From CAYZWU01 sp964482235 (GTDB taxonomy: Bacteria; Planctomycetota; B15-G4; CAYZWU01): a stretch of DNA of 64,000 nucleotides. Shown piece by piece: positions 52,854-62,387 of the stretch. A program made the translations under genes and the position numbers. The notes beneath the pieces are model-generated. The model saw only the letters and a list, made by a program, of their open reading frames with translations, had not been told where the DNA came from and ran no database searches. Each line of letters opens with the position of its first letter. The first letter of the stretch is position 1. The stretch spans positions 62,001-126,000 of the forward strand of contig CAYZWU010000001.1 in NCBI GenBank assembly GCA_964482235.1, written 5' to 3'.

Positions 52854-55091
52854 ATGTCCCACCCTTGCGCTTGCATGACTGCGGGCTTTTGCCTCATGAT
52901 GTCCTTGATGCTTCTCCTGGCTGCCCCCCTGGCGGCGCAGTCCTCGGACCTGCACGTCCGCGTGGACCAGTTCGGCTATCATCCCCTGGCGAGCAAGGTA
53001 GCCGTGCTGCGCGAACCGGTCATTGGATACGACGCGCCGGCACCCTACACGCCGGGAGCGCTGATCGAGGTGCGCCGCGCTGCCGATCACAGCACGGTCT
53101 TCTCCGGCGCACCGGCGATCTGGCAGGGTGGTGCCGTGCACGCCGACTCGGGCGACCATGTCTGGTGGTTCGACTTCACGGCCCACGAGGAGGAGGGAAC
53201 CTTCTACATCCACGATCCCGCGAACGGCGTCTCATCGGAGACCTTCCGGATCGCACCCGATGTCTATGCCCCGGTTCTCGAGCAGGCGGTGCGGATGTAC
53301 TACTACCAGCGCTGCGGCATTGCCAAGGCCTCTCCCTTCACGCCGCCCGACTGGGCCGACACGGAATGCCACGTGGGAGCGGAGCAGGACCTCGACTGCC
53401 GGTCGGTCCTGAACCCTGTTCCCTTCACATCGCTCGATCTGTCGGGGGGCTGGCACGACGCCGGCGACTACAATAAGTACGTCAACTACACGGACGGCGC
53501 GATCCACGATCTTCTCGGGGCCTTCGAGGTACATCCCGATGGGTGGAGCGATGACTTCGGATTGCCCGAATCAGGCAACAGCGTTCCCGACCTGCTCGAC
53601 GAGATCAAGTGGGAGCTCGACTGGCTGCTGAAGATGCAGATCGCCGACGGATCGGTACTGCACAAGATGGGCGTCACCACCTACGATGCCGCAAGCCCCC
53701 CGAGCAATGACGCCGGGGCGCGGCGGTACGCGCCGCCCACAGCCTCGGCCACGGTCTCGGCCTGCGGCGCCTTTGCGCATGCCTCCCTGGTCTTCGGAAG
53801 CTTCGATGCGCCCGCGATGAAAGCCTATGCCGCGGAGCTTCGCGATGCCGCCCTGGCTGCCTGGGACTGGCTGGAGGCCAATCCGGGTGCGATCCCCTCC
53901 TATTACAACAATGCCGGATTCGTCAGCGCTGCCGCCGAGGACGATTCCTACAGGCAGGAGATGAACCGGCTGCGCGCGGCGGCCTATCTCCTGGCCCTGA
54001 CCGGCGAGGCGCGCTTTCGAACCTGGTTCGATTCGAGCTACACGACGGCGCTGCTCTTCGTCTGGTGGTGGGCGTCGCCCTGGGAGCAGGAGACGCAGGA
54101 TGGGCTGCTCTTCTATGCCCTGCACCCTGACGCCACGCAGGCCGTGTCCGATGATATTCTGGCGCGCTACGAGTTGCTTCTCTCGGGACAGGACAATCTG
54201 CAGAGAGTGCTCAACCACGAGGATGCCTACCGGGCCTTCATCTTCAGCAACGACTACACCTGGGGCAGCAACAGGGTGAAGGCGCAGCAGGGCCTGATGT
54301 ACGCGGCCATGAACCTGGCAGGGCTCGATCCGGATCATGCCCGCGACTACGTCGAGGCGGCCGAGGGATTCCTGCACTACCTGCACGGCGTCAATCCTAC
54401 GGGGTACTGCTTTCTGACCAACATGTCGGACCACGGCGCCGAGGGGAGCGTGAACGAGATGTATCACGGCTGGTTCGCCGACGGCACCGTCTGGGACAAC
54501 GCAACCACGTCGCTTTACGGGCCTCCTCCGGGATACCTCACCGGCGGCGCGAACCAGTACTTCGCGCCCGATCCGGTCCACTACACCGGTCCGCCCATCG
54601 AACCGCCCGAGAACCAGCCGCCGCAGAAGAGCTACCTGGACTGGAACACCGGCTGGCCCGAGAACTCCTACGAGGTTACGGAGTGCCACATCCCTTACCA
54701 GGCCGCCTACGTGCGGCTGCTGGCCTGCTTTGCCGCCGGGCCCAGGCCCGCCCTCTCGCTGGGTTCCGCCGTGCTGACCGGCGGGCAGACGGCGCAGTTC
54801 ATTGTGGGCGGGGCCGGGACGGGAAGCCCCGTGGCCGTGCTCTGGTCGCTGCAGACCGGGCCGTACCAGTTCAGCGCACCCGGATGGACTCTGGATCTCC
54901 GGATCGACCTGGGTGCCTATCCCGCCGGCCGTGTGGCCCTGATGGGCACTGCAGGCGTCGGAGGAGTCTACGGCGACAGCCTGACGGTTCCGCCGGCGGC
55001 GGTTGGACTCACCGTGCTCTTCCAGGCTGCGGAGGGAGGAACGGCGCCGTATCCCGTGCACTCCGCCGTGCTGGTGCGGAAGGTGCAGTAG
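52854..55091 (+). CDS. Secreted glycoside hydrolase family 9 (endoglucanase-type)
   Basis: A 745-residue secreted enzyme. The ATG at 52854, 8 nt after GGAG, gives a signal peptide ending near AAPLAAQ. An N-terminal Ig-like CelD_N domain (DLHVRVDQFGYHPLASKVAV) is followed by the (alpha/alpha)6 GH9 core. The core has the catalytic-base motif GGWHDAGDYNKYV (about 198-210), LPESGNSVPDLLDEIKWELD, and, near residue 610, NSYEVTECHIPYQAAYV, which should carry the acid Glu. Typical GH9 enzymes cut cellulose or mixed beta-glucans. The last ~100 residues look like a beta-sandwich of the surface-protein type (TAQFIVGGAG), perhaps a sorting or binding domain. Confidence 0.88.
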   Translation: MSHPCACMTAGFCLMMSLMLLLAAPLAAQSSDLHVRVDQFGYHPLASKVAVLREPVIGYDAPAPYTPGALIEVRRAADHSTVFSGAPAIWQGGAVHADSGDHVWWFDFTAHEEEGTFYIHDPANGVSSETFRIAPDVYAPVLEQAVRMYYYQRCGIAKASPFTPPDWADTECHVGAEQDLDCRSVLNPVPFTSLDLSGGWHDAGDYNKYVNYTDGAIHDLLGAFEVHPDGWSDDFGLPESGNSVPDLLDEIKWELDWLLKMQIADGSVLHKMGVTTYDAASPPSNDAGARRYAPPTASATVSACGAFAHASLVFGSFDAPAMKAYAAELRDAALAAWDWLEANPGAIPSYYNNAGFVSAAAEDDSYRQEMNRLRAAAYLLALTGEARFRTWFDSSYTTALLFVWWWASPWEQETQDGLLFYALHPDATQAVSDDILARYELLLSGQDNLQRVLNHEDAYRAFIFSNDYTWGSNRVKAQQGLMYAAMNLAGLDPDHARDYVEAAEGFLHYLHGVNPTGYCFLTNMSDHGAEGSVNEMYHGWFADGTVWDNATTSLYGPPPGYLTGGANQYFAPDPVHYTGPPIEPPENQPPQKSYLDWNTGWPENSYEVTECHIPYQAAYVRLLACFAAGPRPALSLGSAVLTGGQTAQFIVGGAGTGSPVAVLWSLQTGPYQFSAPGWTLDLRIDLGAYPAGRVALMGTAGVGGVYGDSLTVPPAAVGLTVLFQAAEGGTAPYPVHSAVLVRKVQ

Positions 55092-55115
55092 CCTGCCGGG
55101 GATTGGGTTTTTGCC

Positions 55116-56120
55116 CTACTGCGTCCTCGGATCGAGAATGTCCCGCAAACCGTCGCCCAGCAGGTTCAGGCAGAGGAGCGTGAAGGCCAGGGCCAGGCCG
55201 GGGAAGAGGGCGATCCACCAGTAGACGCAGACAGGGTTGATCACCGAGACGGCGTCGCTGGCCAGGAGTCCCCAGGACGTGTCGGGCGGCTCCACGCCGA
55301 GGCCAAGAAAGGAAAGGAACGCCTCGAAGAGCATGATCCTGGGGATGGTGAGGGTGAGGTAGACCATCACGATCCCCATGATGTTCGGGATCAGATGGCG
55401 CAGGATGATCCGCATCCTCGACGCCCCCATGGCTTCCGCCGCCTTGACGAACTCCCTCTCCTTGAGGGAGAGGATCTGCCCCCGCACCACGCGGGCCATG
55501 GTCAGCCAGTAGATCGCGCCGATCAGCAGGTAGAGAACGCTTTCCCTGGTGAGGCCGAACTGCCGCAGTTCTTCCCCGTACTCCTGCAGGATCGAGACGA
55601 TGTAGATCACGATGAAGATGAAGGGGATGGAGTAGAGGACGTCGACGAAGCGCATCATGCCGTTGTCGATCCGGCCGCCGAGGTAGCCGGCCACGGTTCC
55701 GTAGAGGACTCCGATGAGGAGGCTCACCAGGGCTGCGATCAGGGCCACGGTGAGGGATACGCGGCTGCCCCACACGATCCGGCCGAAGAGATCGCGTCCC
55801 TTGGAGTCCGTTCCGGCCAGGTTCCAGACCACATTGTCCTTGAAGATCGATCGGCGCAGGTCCGCCAGAAATCCGTCGGCCTTCGGCGCGCTGCTGGTCC
55901 GGATCTCGGGAGAAGGGGGCTGGAACTTGTCATCCAGGATACCCTCGTTCTGTGCCGGGATGGGAAGCAGGGGGGCCAGGAGAGCGGTGAGGATGACGAG
56001 CAGGAGACCCGCGCCGCCCACGAGCATCGACGGCGTCCTCCATCTCCTGCGTCTCCTGGCGGCAGCGGGGGCTTCCGTTGCCTGCTGGAGAGCTTCGTTC
56101 TTTCCATTCTTCCCGGTCAC
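55116..56120 (-). CDS. Peptide ABC transporter permease, DppC type (second system)
   Basis: A 334-residue permease with a basic cytoplasmic tail (AARRRRRWRTPS), a first helix (GGAGLLLVILTALLAPLLPI) and a ~70-residue periplasmic loop. The BPD core follows, with AGTDSKGRDLFGRIVWGSR and the EAA loop FVKAAEAMGASRMRIILRHL. It starts at a GTG 9 nt after the DppB stop. The C-terminus LNLLGDGLRDILDPRTQ is standard. It is the last gene of a three-gene minus-strand operon and converges with the GH9 gene, 24 bp apart. Confidence 0.92.
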   Translation of the reverse strand: MTGKNGKNEALQQATEAPAAARRRRRWRTPSMLVGGAGLLLVILTALLAPLLPIPAQNEGILDDKFQPPSPEIRTSSAPKADGFLADLRRSIFKDNVVWNLAGTDSKGRDLFGRIVWGSRVSLTVALIAALVSLLIGVLYGTVAGYLGGRIDNGMMRFVDVLYSIPFIFIVIYIVSILQEYGEELRQFGLTRESVLYLLIGAIYWLTMARVVRGQILSLKEREFVKAAEAMGASRMRIILRHLIPNIMGIVMVYLTLTIPRIMLFEAFLSFLGLGVEPPDTSWGLLASDAVSVINPVCVYWWIALFPGLALAFTLLCLNLLGDGLRDILDPRTQ

Positions 56121-56129
56121 GCTCTGTTC

Positions 56130-57050
56130 CTATTCCAGGCTGATCCTCGGGTCGATCAGCGTGTAAGCCACATCCACGATCATGTTGATCGTGTAGACGA
56201 GAATGCAGTAGACGATCACGATCCCCATCGTGAGGGTGTGATCCCTGTTGAGGGCCGCGTTGACGAAGAAGTCGCCCATCCCGGGAATGGCGAAGATCTT
56301 CTCGATCACGAGCGAGCCGGTGAGAATTCCCACCGAGGCCGGACCGAGATAGGACGCCACGGGGAGAAGGGCCCCCCGTAAGGCGTGAAGCAGGATCACG
56401 CGTCTCTCGCCGAGCCCCCTGGCGCGGGCGGCCCGGATGTAGTCCTGGCCCAGCACCTCGAGCATGCCCGTTCGCGAGAGCCGGGCGATCTGGGCTCCGA
56501 AGGGCGCTCCCAGGGCAAGGGCGGGCAGGATCAGGTGCTTGATCTCGCCCCATCCCGCGGCCGGGAGGATCGGCCAGATGAAAACGAAGAGCAGGATCAG
56601 CAGAAAGGCGAGGATGAAGTTCGGGATGGCTATCCCCAGCGCGGCCAGCGTCATCACCAGGCTGTCGAGAACGCCGCCGCGCCGGATGGCGGCAAAGATC
56701 CCGGCGGCCAGGCCGAAGGCCAGGGCGATGGACAGGGCCAGGAATCCGAGGAACGCGGATCTCGGAAGCGTCTCGGCGATGATCTCGTTGACCGAGTAGT
56801 CCTGAAGCTTGAGCGACGGCCCGAGGTCGAAGCGCAGGACCACCCCGGAGCAGTAGTCGAGGTACTGCTCGATCAGGGGGGCGTCCAGGTTGTACTTGGC
56901 CCGGATGTTCTTCTCGATCTGCTCCGGCATCTCCTTCGGCAGGTTGAACGGCCCCCCCTTGACCGATCGCGTCAGGAAGAAGGAGACGGTCACCACGATC
57001 CAGAGCGTGATGAAGAACCAGAGCGTTCTCTTGAGAAGGAAGGGGATCAC
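56130..57050 (-). CDS. Peptide ABC transporter permease, DppB type (second system)
   Basis: A 306-residue permease of normal length, unlike the enlarged DppB at 47846. It has LLKRTLWFFITLWIVVTVSFF, the periplasmic loop with YNLDAPLIEQYLDY, FDLGPSLKLQDYSVNEII, the EAA loop YIRAARARGLGERRVILLHAL and a standard end. The GTG start overlaps the stop of the binding-protein gene (GTGA). Confidence 0.93.
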   Translation of the reverse strand: MIPFLLKRTLWFFITLWIVVTVSFFLTRSVKGGPFNLPKEMPEQIEKNIRAKYNLDAPLIEQYLDYCSGVVLRFDLGPSLKLQDYSVNEIIAETLPRSAFLGFLALSIALAFGLAAGIFAAIRRGGVLDSLVMTLAALGIAIPNFILAFLLILLFVFIWPILPAAGWGEIKHLILPALALGAPFGAQIARLSRTGMLEVLGQDYIRAARARGLGERRVILLHALRGALLPVASYLGPASVGILTGSLVIEKIFAIPGMGDFFVNAALNRDHTLTMGIVIVYCILVYTINMIVDVAYTLIDPRISLE

Positions 57051-58612
57051 GGCTTCCTCCTTCTCAATGTCTTGAGGGGGTGGATGTCGAGGATGTTGTC
57101 GTGATATCCCTCCCAGACCGTCTTGATCATGTTGGTGGTGGTCCTGTAGTAGAGGGGTGAGATCGGCATTTCATCGAGCAGGATCTCTTCGGCGCGCCTC
57201 ATCAGGGCGGCTCGCTTGTTCCCGTCGAGCTCGCGGGCGGCGGCATGGAGCAGGCGGTCGTAGTCGTCGTTCTTCCAGCCCGTCCGGTTGTTCCTGCTCT
57301 CCGACAGGAAGACCTCCAGGAAGTTGCTCGGATCGAGGTAGTCGCCGAGCCAGGACGAGAGGGAGATGTCGTACTCGCGGGCTTTCTGGTTGACGAAGTA
57401 GCTCTGCCGCTCCTGTCCCGCCGGATGGAGCGTGATCTTCAGGTGCTCGTGGACCTGGTTGCAGATCACCTCCACCAGGTCGCGGTTCGTCTCGCCCATG
57501 CTGTAGAGGATCCGGAACTCGGGAAATCCCCGCCCGTCGGGAAATCCGGCATCGGCCAGCAGCCTGGCGGCCAGCTTCCCGTCGTGGTTCTCCCGGCGCG
57601 GCGGCGCGTAATCGGCGATTCCCGGCGGCACGTACGAGAACGCCGGCTGCTGCGCGCCCATGAGGACATGCTCCACCAGGTCAGCGGAGTTGATGGCCAG
57701 GTGAAGCGCCATCCGGACGCGGTGATCGTTCAGCGGCGGCCTCTCGACGTTGAAGCGAAGGAAGTTCGTCCCAAGGTTCACGCTCTCGGAATAGTCTGGC
57801 CTGTCCCTCACTGCGTGGATGGCGATCGACGGGACCACGTTGATCCAGTCCACGTCGCCTGTGAGATAGAGGTTGAATGCCGTGATCGGCGACTCCACCG
57901 CCAGAGCGTCGATCAGGTCGAGAGCGACGTTCTCCCTGTCCCAGTAGTGGGGATTCCGCTCGAGTCTGATCCTGTCTTTCAGGTGCCGCTCCCGGACGCG
58001 GAAGGGGCCGTTGGAGACGATGTTGCCCGGCTTGAGCCACTCCCTGTCGCCGTGTTTCTCGATGCAGCGTCGGTTCACCGGACAGAGAGGGTAGAAGGCG
58101 GTGAGGGCCAGGAAGAAGGGACAGGGCGCTTCCAGCTGCACGACGAAGGTGTGCTCATCAATCGCCAGGAGGCCGAGTTCGCCGCCCGAGGCAGCGCCTT
58201 TCACGTTGTCGAGGAGATAGGCGTAGGGGGCCACGGTCCTGAACCGCTTCCAGGAGAAGAGAAAATCGTCCGCCGTCAGCGGGGAGCCGTCGGACCACTT
58301 CATGCCCGGCCTCAGATGGAAGGTGTATTGGAGACCGTCCTCCGAGATGTCCCACGATTCCGCCGCTCCCGGTACGGGCCGGAGCGTCTCGGGATGATAG
58401 GTGGTGAGCCCCTCGAAGACGGCCATGACGATTCGGCCTTCATGGACAGCCGTGGTGACGGCCGGATCGAGCGACGTGACCTCTCCCTGGTTGACAAAGG
58501 TGAAATCCGCCTTTTCCCTGTGCGAGCCGACGGCAAAGAGGATGACGGCCACGACGGGAGAGACGAAGAGGAGAAGCAGCCAGAAGAAGTTCAGCCTGTC
58601 AAGATTTGGCAT
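57047..58612 (-). CDS. Peptide ABC transporter, membrane-anchored substrate-binding protein (SBP family 5)
   Basis: A 521-residue solute-binding protein of the DppA/OppA family: DGLQYTFHLRPGMKWSDGSP, NGPFRVRE, VNLGTNFLRFNVERPPLNDH. The ATG at 58612 (MPNLDRLNFFWLLLLFVSPV) is favoured over an upstream TTG at 58654 that would overlap the HAD gene further; neither has a clear ribosome site. The hydrophobic N-terminus has no lipobox cysteine, so the protein is probably held by an uncleaved helix or released by signal peptidase. With two permeases it forms a transporter with no local ATPase. Confidence 0.9.
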   Translation of the reverse strand: MPNLDRLNFFWLLLLFVSPVVAVILFAVGSHREKADFTFVNQGEVTSLDPAVTTAVHEGRIVMAVFEGLTTYHPETLRPVPGAAESWDISEDGLQYTFHLRPGMKWSDGSPLTADDFLFSWKRFRTVAPYAYLLDNVKGAASGGELGLLAIDEHTFVVQLEAPCPFFLALTAFYPLCPVNRRCIEKHGDREWLKPGNIVSNGPFRVRERHLKDRIRLERNPHYWDRENVALDLIDALAVESPITAFNLYLTGDVDWINVVPSIAIHAVRDRPDYSESVNLGTNFLRFNVERPPLNDHRVRMALHLAINSADLVEHVLMGAQQPAFSYVPPGIADYAPPRRENHDGKLAARLLADAGFPDGRGFPEFRILYSMGETNRDLVEVICNQVHEHLKITLHPAGQERQSYFVNQKAREYDISLSSWLGDYLDPSNFLEVFLSESRNNRTGWKNDDYDRLLHAAARELDGNKRAALMRRAEEILLDEMPISPLYYRTTTNMIKTVWEGYHDNILDIHPLKTLRRRKP

Positions 58613-59333
58613 CGATCTTGAAATCGCGTTCCACGATCTCTTCCAGATCGTCAAAGTCCTGGATCTCGTAGTCAGCCAGGCTCTTTCCTTCCAAGGCGGC
58701 GCGGCGGTTGCCCCGACGGATCCTCGCGGTGGTCATGCCGACCTTGTTCGCCGGATCGATGTCCTTGTCCGGGTTGTCGCCCACGTAGATCGTTTCCTTG
58801 GCATCGAAACCCGTGGAGTCGAGAGCCTTCTGATAGAGTTTGGTGTTCGGTTTCGAGATGCCGATCTGGTCGGAGATGAAGATCGCACCGGGATCCAGGT
58901 ACTGATACACGTTCAGCCGGATCAGCTTCTCCGCCTGCTTGACGGCGAGCCCGGCTGTGATGACTCCCATGAAGAGCGAGCGAACGTTCATCCTCTTCAG
59001 GAACTTGACGGCGTCGGGGTAGGGTTTTAGCTCGTCGAACTTCGTCCGGTGATAGCCGATCACGCCGCTTGCCACCAGGATCGCCGGATTGATCCCTTCA
59101 TAGGCCTTCTCCGGAATGCGCTGCAGGAAGCGGTCGAAGTGACGGTCGTCGTTCGACGAGAACTCGGCGATCACCTCCGTCAGCTCCTGGAGAGCGGAGT
59201 CGATCGACATCTTCAGGCCGGAGCGGATCATCCATCGGATCGAGTTGCGGCGCGCGGTGGCGGCAAAATCGGTGGTGGAGAATAGCGTGTCATCGATGTC
59301 GAAGAAGATCGCTTTGAGACGTCGAGGTTTCAT
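58599..59333 (-). CDS. HAD superfamily hydrolase
   Basis: A 244-residue haloacid dehalogenase-like phosphatase. Motif I is FFDIDDTLFS (nucleophile Asp plus acid Asp), motif II is VITAGLAVKQAEK, motif III has GISKPNTKLYQKAL (Lys) and motif IV is YVGDNPDKDIDPANKVGM. A helical cap is inserted after motif I (about 20-95). It resembles the TIGR02253/YjjG type, whose members act on nucleotides or sugar phosphates; the substrate is not determinable. I chose ATG 59333 (MKPRRLKAIFF). It overlaps the downstream binding-protein gene by 14 bases. Confidence 0.88.
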   Translation of the reverse strand: MKPRRLKAIFFDIDDTLFSTTDFAATARRNSIRWMIRSGLKMSIDSALQELTEVIAEFSSNDDRHFDRFLQRIPEKAYEGINPAILVASGVIGYHRTKFDELKPYPDAVKFLKRMNVRSLFMGVITAGLAVKQAEKLIRLNVYQYLDPGAIFISDQIGISKPNTKLYQKALDSTGFDAKETIYVGDNPDKDIDPANKVGMTTARIRRGNRRAALEGKSLADYEIQDFDDLEEIVERDFKIDAKS

Positions 59334-59411
59334 GATCGATCTCTGTACCCAACCACCATATCCCTTGGACGGACGCCGGAGCAATCTTAATCTATAGGAA
59401 GAAGGGGTAGC

Positions 59412-59441
59412 AAAAAAAAACGGCCGCGAGGGCCGTTTTTT
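59412..59441 (-). terminator. Rho-independent terminator after the secretin gene
   Basis: CGGCC (59421-59425) pairs with GGCCG (59431-59435), extended by A-T pairs on both sides. A run of nine A residues (59412-59420) gives the U tract on the minus strand. It may work in both directions. It separates the secretin gene from the HAD and second-transporter genes. Confidence 0.8.
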
Positions 59442-59471
59442 GTTTTTTGATGTTCCTGTTCGAACGAACGA

Positions 59472-62126
59472 TCAGCGGGAGGCGAACTCCCTGGTTCTGA
59501 TGGTGTTCATGTCCGAGATGTGGGCCTTGGCCAGGAAGATCAGGTCCCTGACCTCGTCATCGAGCCCCTTCTGGGTGAAGAAGAAGCTGACGATGGGGAT
59601 CTTGTTCAGGATGGGGGTGCCGGCCTTCCGGTTGATGTACCGGATCGACTTGAGCCCGCCGAGCACGATGTTGCCGCCGTCGGGGACAACCACGGTCGTC
59701 GATGCGGTGGAGACGTCGAGCTGCGGGAGCTGGAACTTGACGGGCTGCGTCTGACCGCCCAGGGTAGTCTCCTTCTCGCGGATCGGCTCGAAGAGATCAG
59801 CCACCGTGGCCTGGATCTCGAGGGTGATGTACTTCCGGTCGTAGGAGACGGTGGGCTTCACGTCGAGCACGATTCCGTCCTGGATCACGCCGATGTTCGG
59901 GTTGGCGATGAACGCGCTGTTGGCCACGTCCACGTCGAAACCCTGGAGATAGGTGATCTGGTTGACCACGGTGATGTACGATCTCTGGGTGTTGAAGACC
60001 GTCAGCATGGGAGCGGTGATCTCCGTGGCGTTGTACGATTTCTCGACGGCCCGGACGACAAGGTTGAACATGGTGTCGTCGAGGAGGGAGAACTGGAAGG
60101 CGCCGCCGCCGATGGTGGAGAGGAGGTCGCCGAGAGGATTCCCGAACCAGTTCTCGCTCCGGAAGCGGATGTCGCCGTCCGAGTTGTCATTGTAGAAGAT
60201 ACCTGCCGAGGGGCTGCCGCCTTCGCTGCCGTCGCCCTGGTTGTCCCAGCCGCCCGAGGCGTTGTCCTCGTAGCCGCTCGTCACGTCCATGGGAACCTCG
60301 GGAGCCTTGCCGTCGCCGCCGAGGCCTCTGAAGTCGGCGCCGATCTCCTGCAGGAACGCCTTGTTGATCTCGATGAACCGGCTCTCGATCGTGACCACGC
60401 AGCTCGAGAAGCGGCGCAGGTCGTCGAGGAACCCGGCCACCTCGCGCTGGATCTCGTTGGTGTGGATCACGAGGAGGCTGCTCTGGTCGGCGGACATGGC
60501 CAGGCTGTACTGGTCGAGGTCCCACGAACCGGGAGCGATGTTCTCGCGGATCAGGTTCTCGATCTCCTCGGGAGGAATGGGGTTCTGTTTCTCGAGCTCG
60601 CCGCCGAAGACCGAGGTCTCGGCATCCTCGCCCCACTCGCCCACCGGCGTGATCTCGCCGATCACCGGGCCGCGGAAGTCGGTCAGGCCGAAGGAGATGT
60701 CCTGTGTCGGATGGATGCGGATCACGGCGTCGCCGAGGGCTTTTTCCTTCTTGGTGATGATCACGGCGCCGTTGTTGACCGTCCAGGTCAGCTCCTCGCC
60801 GACCTGCTGGGTGATGATGTTGAGAAGCGATTCCACCGTGATGTCGTTGAGATCGCGAAGGGAGACGGTCTCTCCCATGTCGGAGAGCTCGGCCTTGACC
60901 TCGGGATCGACGACAACGGGGATGGCGGTGAAGGAGGTGATCACGCTCGCCACGGTGCCGAGCTCCTCCTCGTCGAAGTTGAAGTCGGCGCGGGTGCTCT
61001 TCAGCTTGAGCTTGAGCTCCGCGTTCTCCGGGTCATCCGTTCCCTCGATGCCGAGACTCTTGACCGAGCCGCGCATCTGGGAGATTTTCGCCCACGTCTC
61101 GTCATCCACCTCGTTGAGGATGCCGAAGTGGGGGATCCGGGTCCGCTCGATGACCTCTTCCCATTCGAGCCACGCTTCGCGGCGGCGCTTGAGGTAGTCC
61201 TGCTCGTCGAAAGCCCGGCGGCCCTTCTCGACGTCGTCGAGGATCTTGACGACCATCTCGTTCTTAGGCTCGATCTTGATGACGCTGTTGGCCAGTTCCT
61301 CGGCCTTGTCGAAGTCGAGATCCTTCAGGGCTTCGATCGACTCGTGCAGAAGGAAGTTCTTGCGCTCTTCGGTCTGCAGCCTCTGGGCCTCCTCCTCGCT
61401 CCGGATGATATCGAAAGCCTTCTTGGCCTGCTCCTCCCGGAGAGATGTCATCCGGTTTTCCTCGGCCGTCTTGGCTTCGGCCAGCATCGTGGCGGCATCG
61501 ACCTCGAGAGTGCCCCAGTCAACGTTGTAGGTGTCCCACTGGATCTGGTTCAGGACTCTCTCGAAGGAGAGGATCGCGCGCTTGTAGTCGCCGCGGTCCA
61601 TGAACTTCTTGCCGTCCTCGAAAGTCGTCTGGACGCTGTACCTGAGCTGCTTCTTCTTGACCTCGTACCGCTCGGAGGCACGGCGTTTCACCTCGTTGAT
61701 CGCGCCCGGCGTCTTGCCGAGAAGAGCCTGGATCTCGCTCAGGGCCGTGAGGACCTCGGAGTTCCAGGGGTCGATCTTCAGCGCTTCGGCCAGCTCGATT
61801 TCCGCCTTCTCGTAGAGGCCCTGCTCCTTGAGGGCGGCGGCGTTCTCGAGGCTCCGCTCCACCAGGATGGTGTTCTTCTGGCGGATCAGCTCCTGCCTCT
61901 GCCTGATCGTATCGAGCATTTCCTGCGGATCACCCTCGTCCTGCGGCACGACACCGGTTGCGAGGTTGGCCATGGCCGTAACCTCGATGGTATCGGTGGA
62001 GGAGTCGGCATAGACCTCACCGTCATTAATCGTGTCGTTGTCAGTGTCAACGATAGAGCAGGAAATACCTGCCAGTGCCAAAAGGAATGCGAACGCGACG
62101 ACTCTGTTTTTGATTGCTGTGCTCAA
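59472..62126 (-). CDS. Lipoprotein secretin of a type II secretion/type IV pilus-like system
   Basis: An 884-residue outer-membrane secretin. The TTG at 62126 is 5 nt after GAGGGG and gives a signal peptide with lipobox GISC. Residues ~45-330 are helical, TPR-like and charged (YEKAEIELAEALKIDPWNSE). A secretin N-domain/STN segment (AIPVVVDPEVKAELSDMGET) follows, then N1-type repeats (VVTIESRFIEINKAFLQEIG) and the C-terminal secretin gate (NVVVRAVEKSYNATEITAPM, VFNTQRSYITVVNQITYLQG, VVVPDGGNIVLGGLKSI). The N-terminal TPR-like extension and lipid anchor are uncommon in PilQ/GspD but may allow self-targeting. PilD, PilT and a GspC-like protein also occur in the window. Confidence 0.88.
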   Translation of the reverse strand: MSTAIKNRVVAFAFLLALAGISCSIVDTDNDTINDGEVYADSSTDTIEVTAMANLATGVVPQDEGDPQEMLDTIRQRQELIRQKNTILVERSLENAAALKEQGLYEKAEIELAEALKIDPWNSEVLTALSEIQALLGKTPGAINEVKRRASERYEVKKKQLRYSVQTTFEDGKKFMDRGDYKRAILSFERVLNQIQWDTYNVDWGTLEVDAATMLAEAKTAEENRMTSLREEQAKKAFDIIRSEEEAQRLQTEERKNFLLHESIEALKDLDFDKAEELANSVIKIEPKNEMVVKILDDVEKGRRAFDEQDYLKRRREAWLEWEEVIERTRIPHFGILNEVDDETWAKISQMRGSVKSLGIEGTDDPENAELKLKLKSTRADFNFDEEELGTVASVITSFTAIPVVVDPEVKAELSDMGETVSLRDLNDITVESLLNIITQQVGEELTWTVNNGAVIITKKEKALGDAVIRIHPTQDISFGLTDFRGPVIGEITPVGEWGEDAETSVFGGELEKQNPIPPEEIENLIRENIAPGSWDLDQYSLAMSADQSSLLVIHTNEIQREVAGFLDDLRRFSSCVVTIESRFIEINKAFLQEIGADFRGLGGDGKAPEVPMDVTSGYEDNASGGWDNQGDGSEGGSPSAGIFYNDNSDGDIRFRSENWFGNPLGDLLSTIGGGAFQFSLLDDTMFNLVVRAVEKSYNATEITAPMLTVFNTQRSYITVVNQITYLQGFDVDVANSAFIANPNIGVIQDGIVLDVKPTVSYDRKYITLEIQATVADLFEPIREKETTLGGQTQPVKFQLPQLDVSTASTTVVVPDGGNIVLGGLKSIRYINRKAGTPILNKIPIVSFFFTQKGLDDEVRDLIFLAKAHISDMNTIRTREFASR

Positions 62127-62257
62127 GACAACCCCTCTTTTTTCAAGAAAAGTCCACTCTTCTGGAAGAGAAGGCAAAACAAGGAAAAGAAAAGGCGAGT
62201 AAATCGTACTAAGTGCCTTAGTGTTAATAAGTTAAGAGCAAAAATTTAAGAAGCGCT

Positions 62258-62286
62258 ATCTTAGCAGGGCGCATCTTAGGAGTCAA
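62258..62286 (-). promoter_or_regulatory. Candidate sigma-70 promoter for the secretin gene
   Basis: On the minus strand TTGACT (62286-62281) and TAAGAT (62263-62258) are 17 bp apart, giving a ~130-nt leader before the TTG start. The -35 has five of six consensus bases. Confidence 0.55.
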
Positions 62287-62387
62287 GGAAAGATTCAAAA
62301 AAGTAAGCCCTTTGATAACGAATAATTTCTTGGACGACAAAAGGTTACTGCTTGAAAAATGCGAGTGGCCACGTGCTGATCCAGAGT

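Noticed and set aside
59520..62249. A 909-codon open frame on the plus strand
   Set aside because: It is exactly antisense to the secretin gene, whose product has clear domains. The antisense protein has no family features; long shadow frames are common in GC-rich genes.
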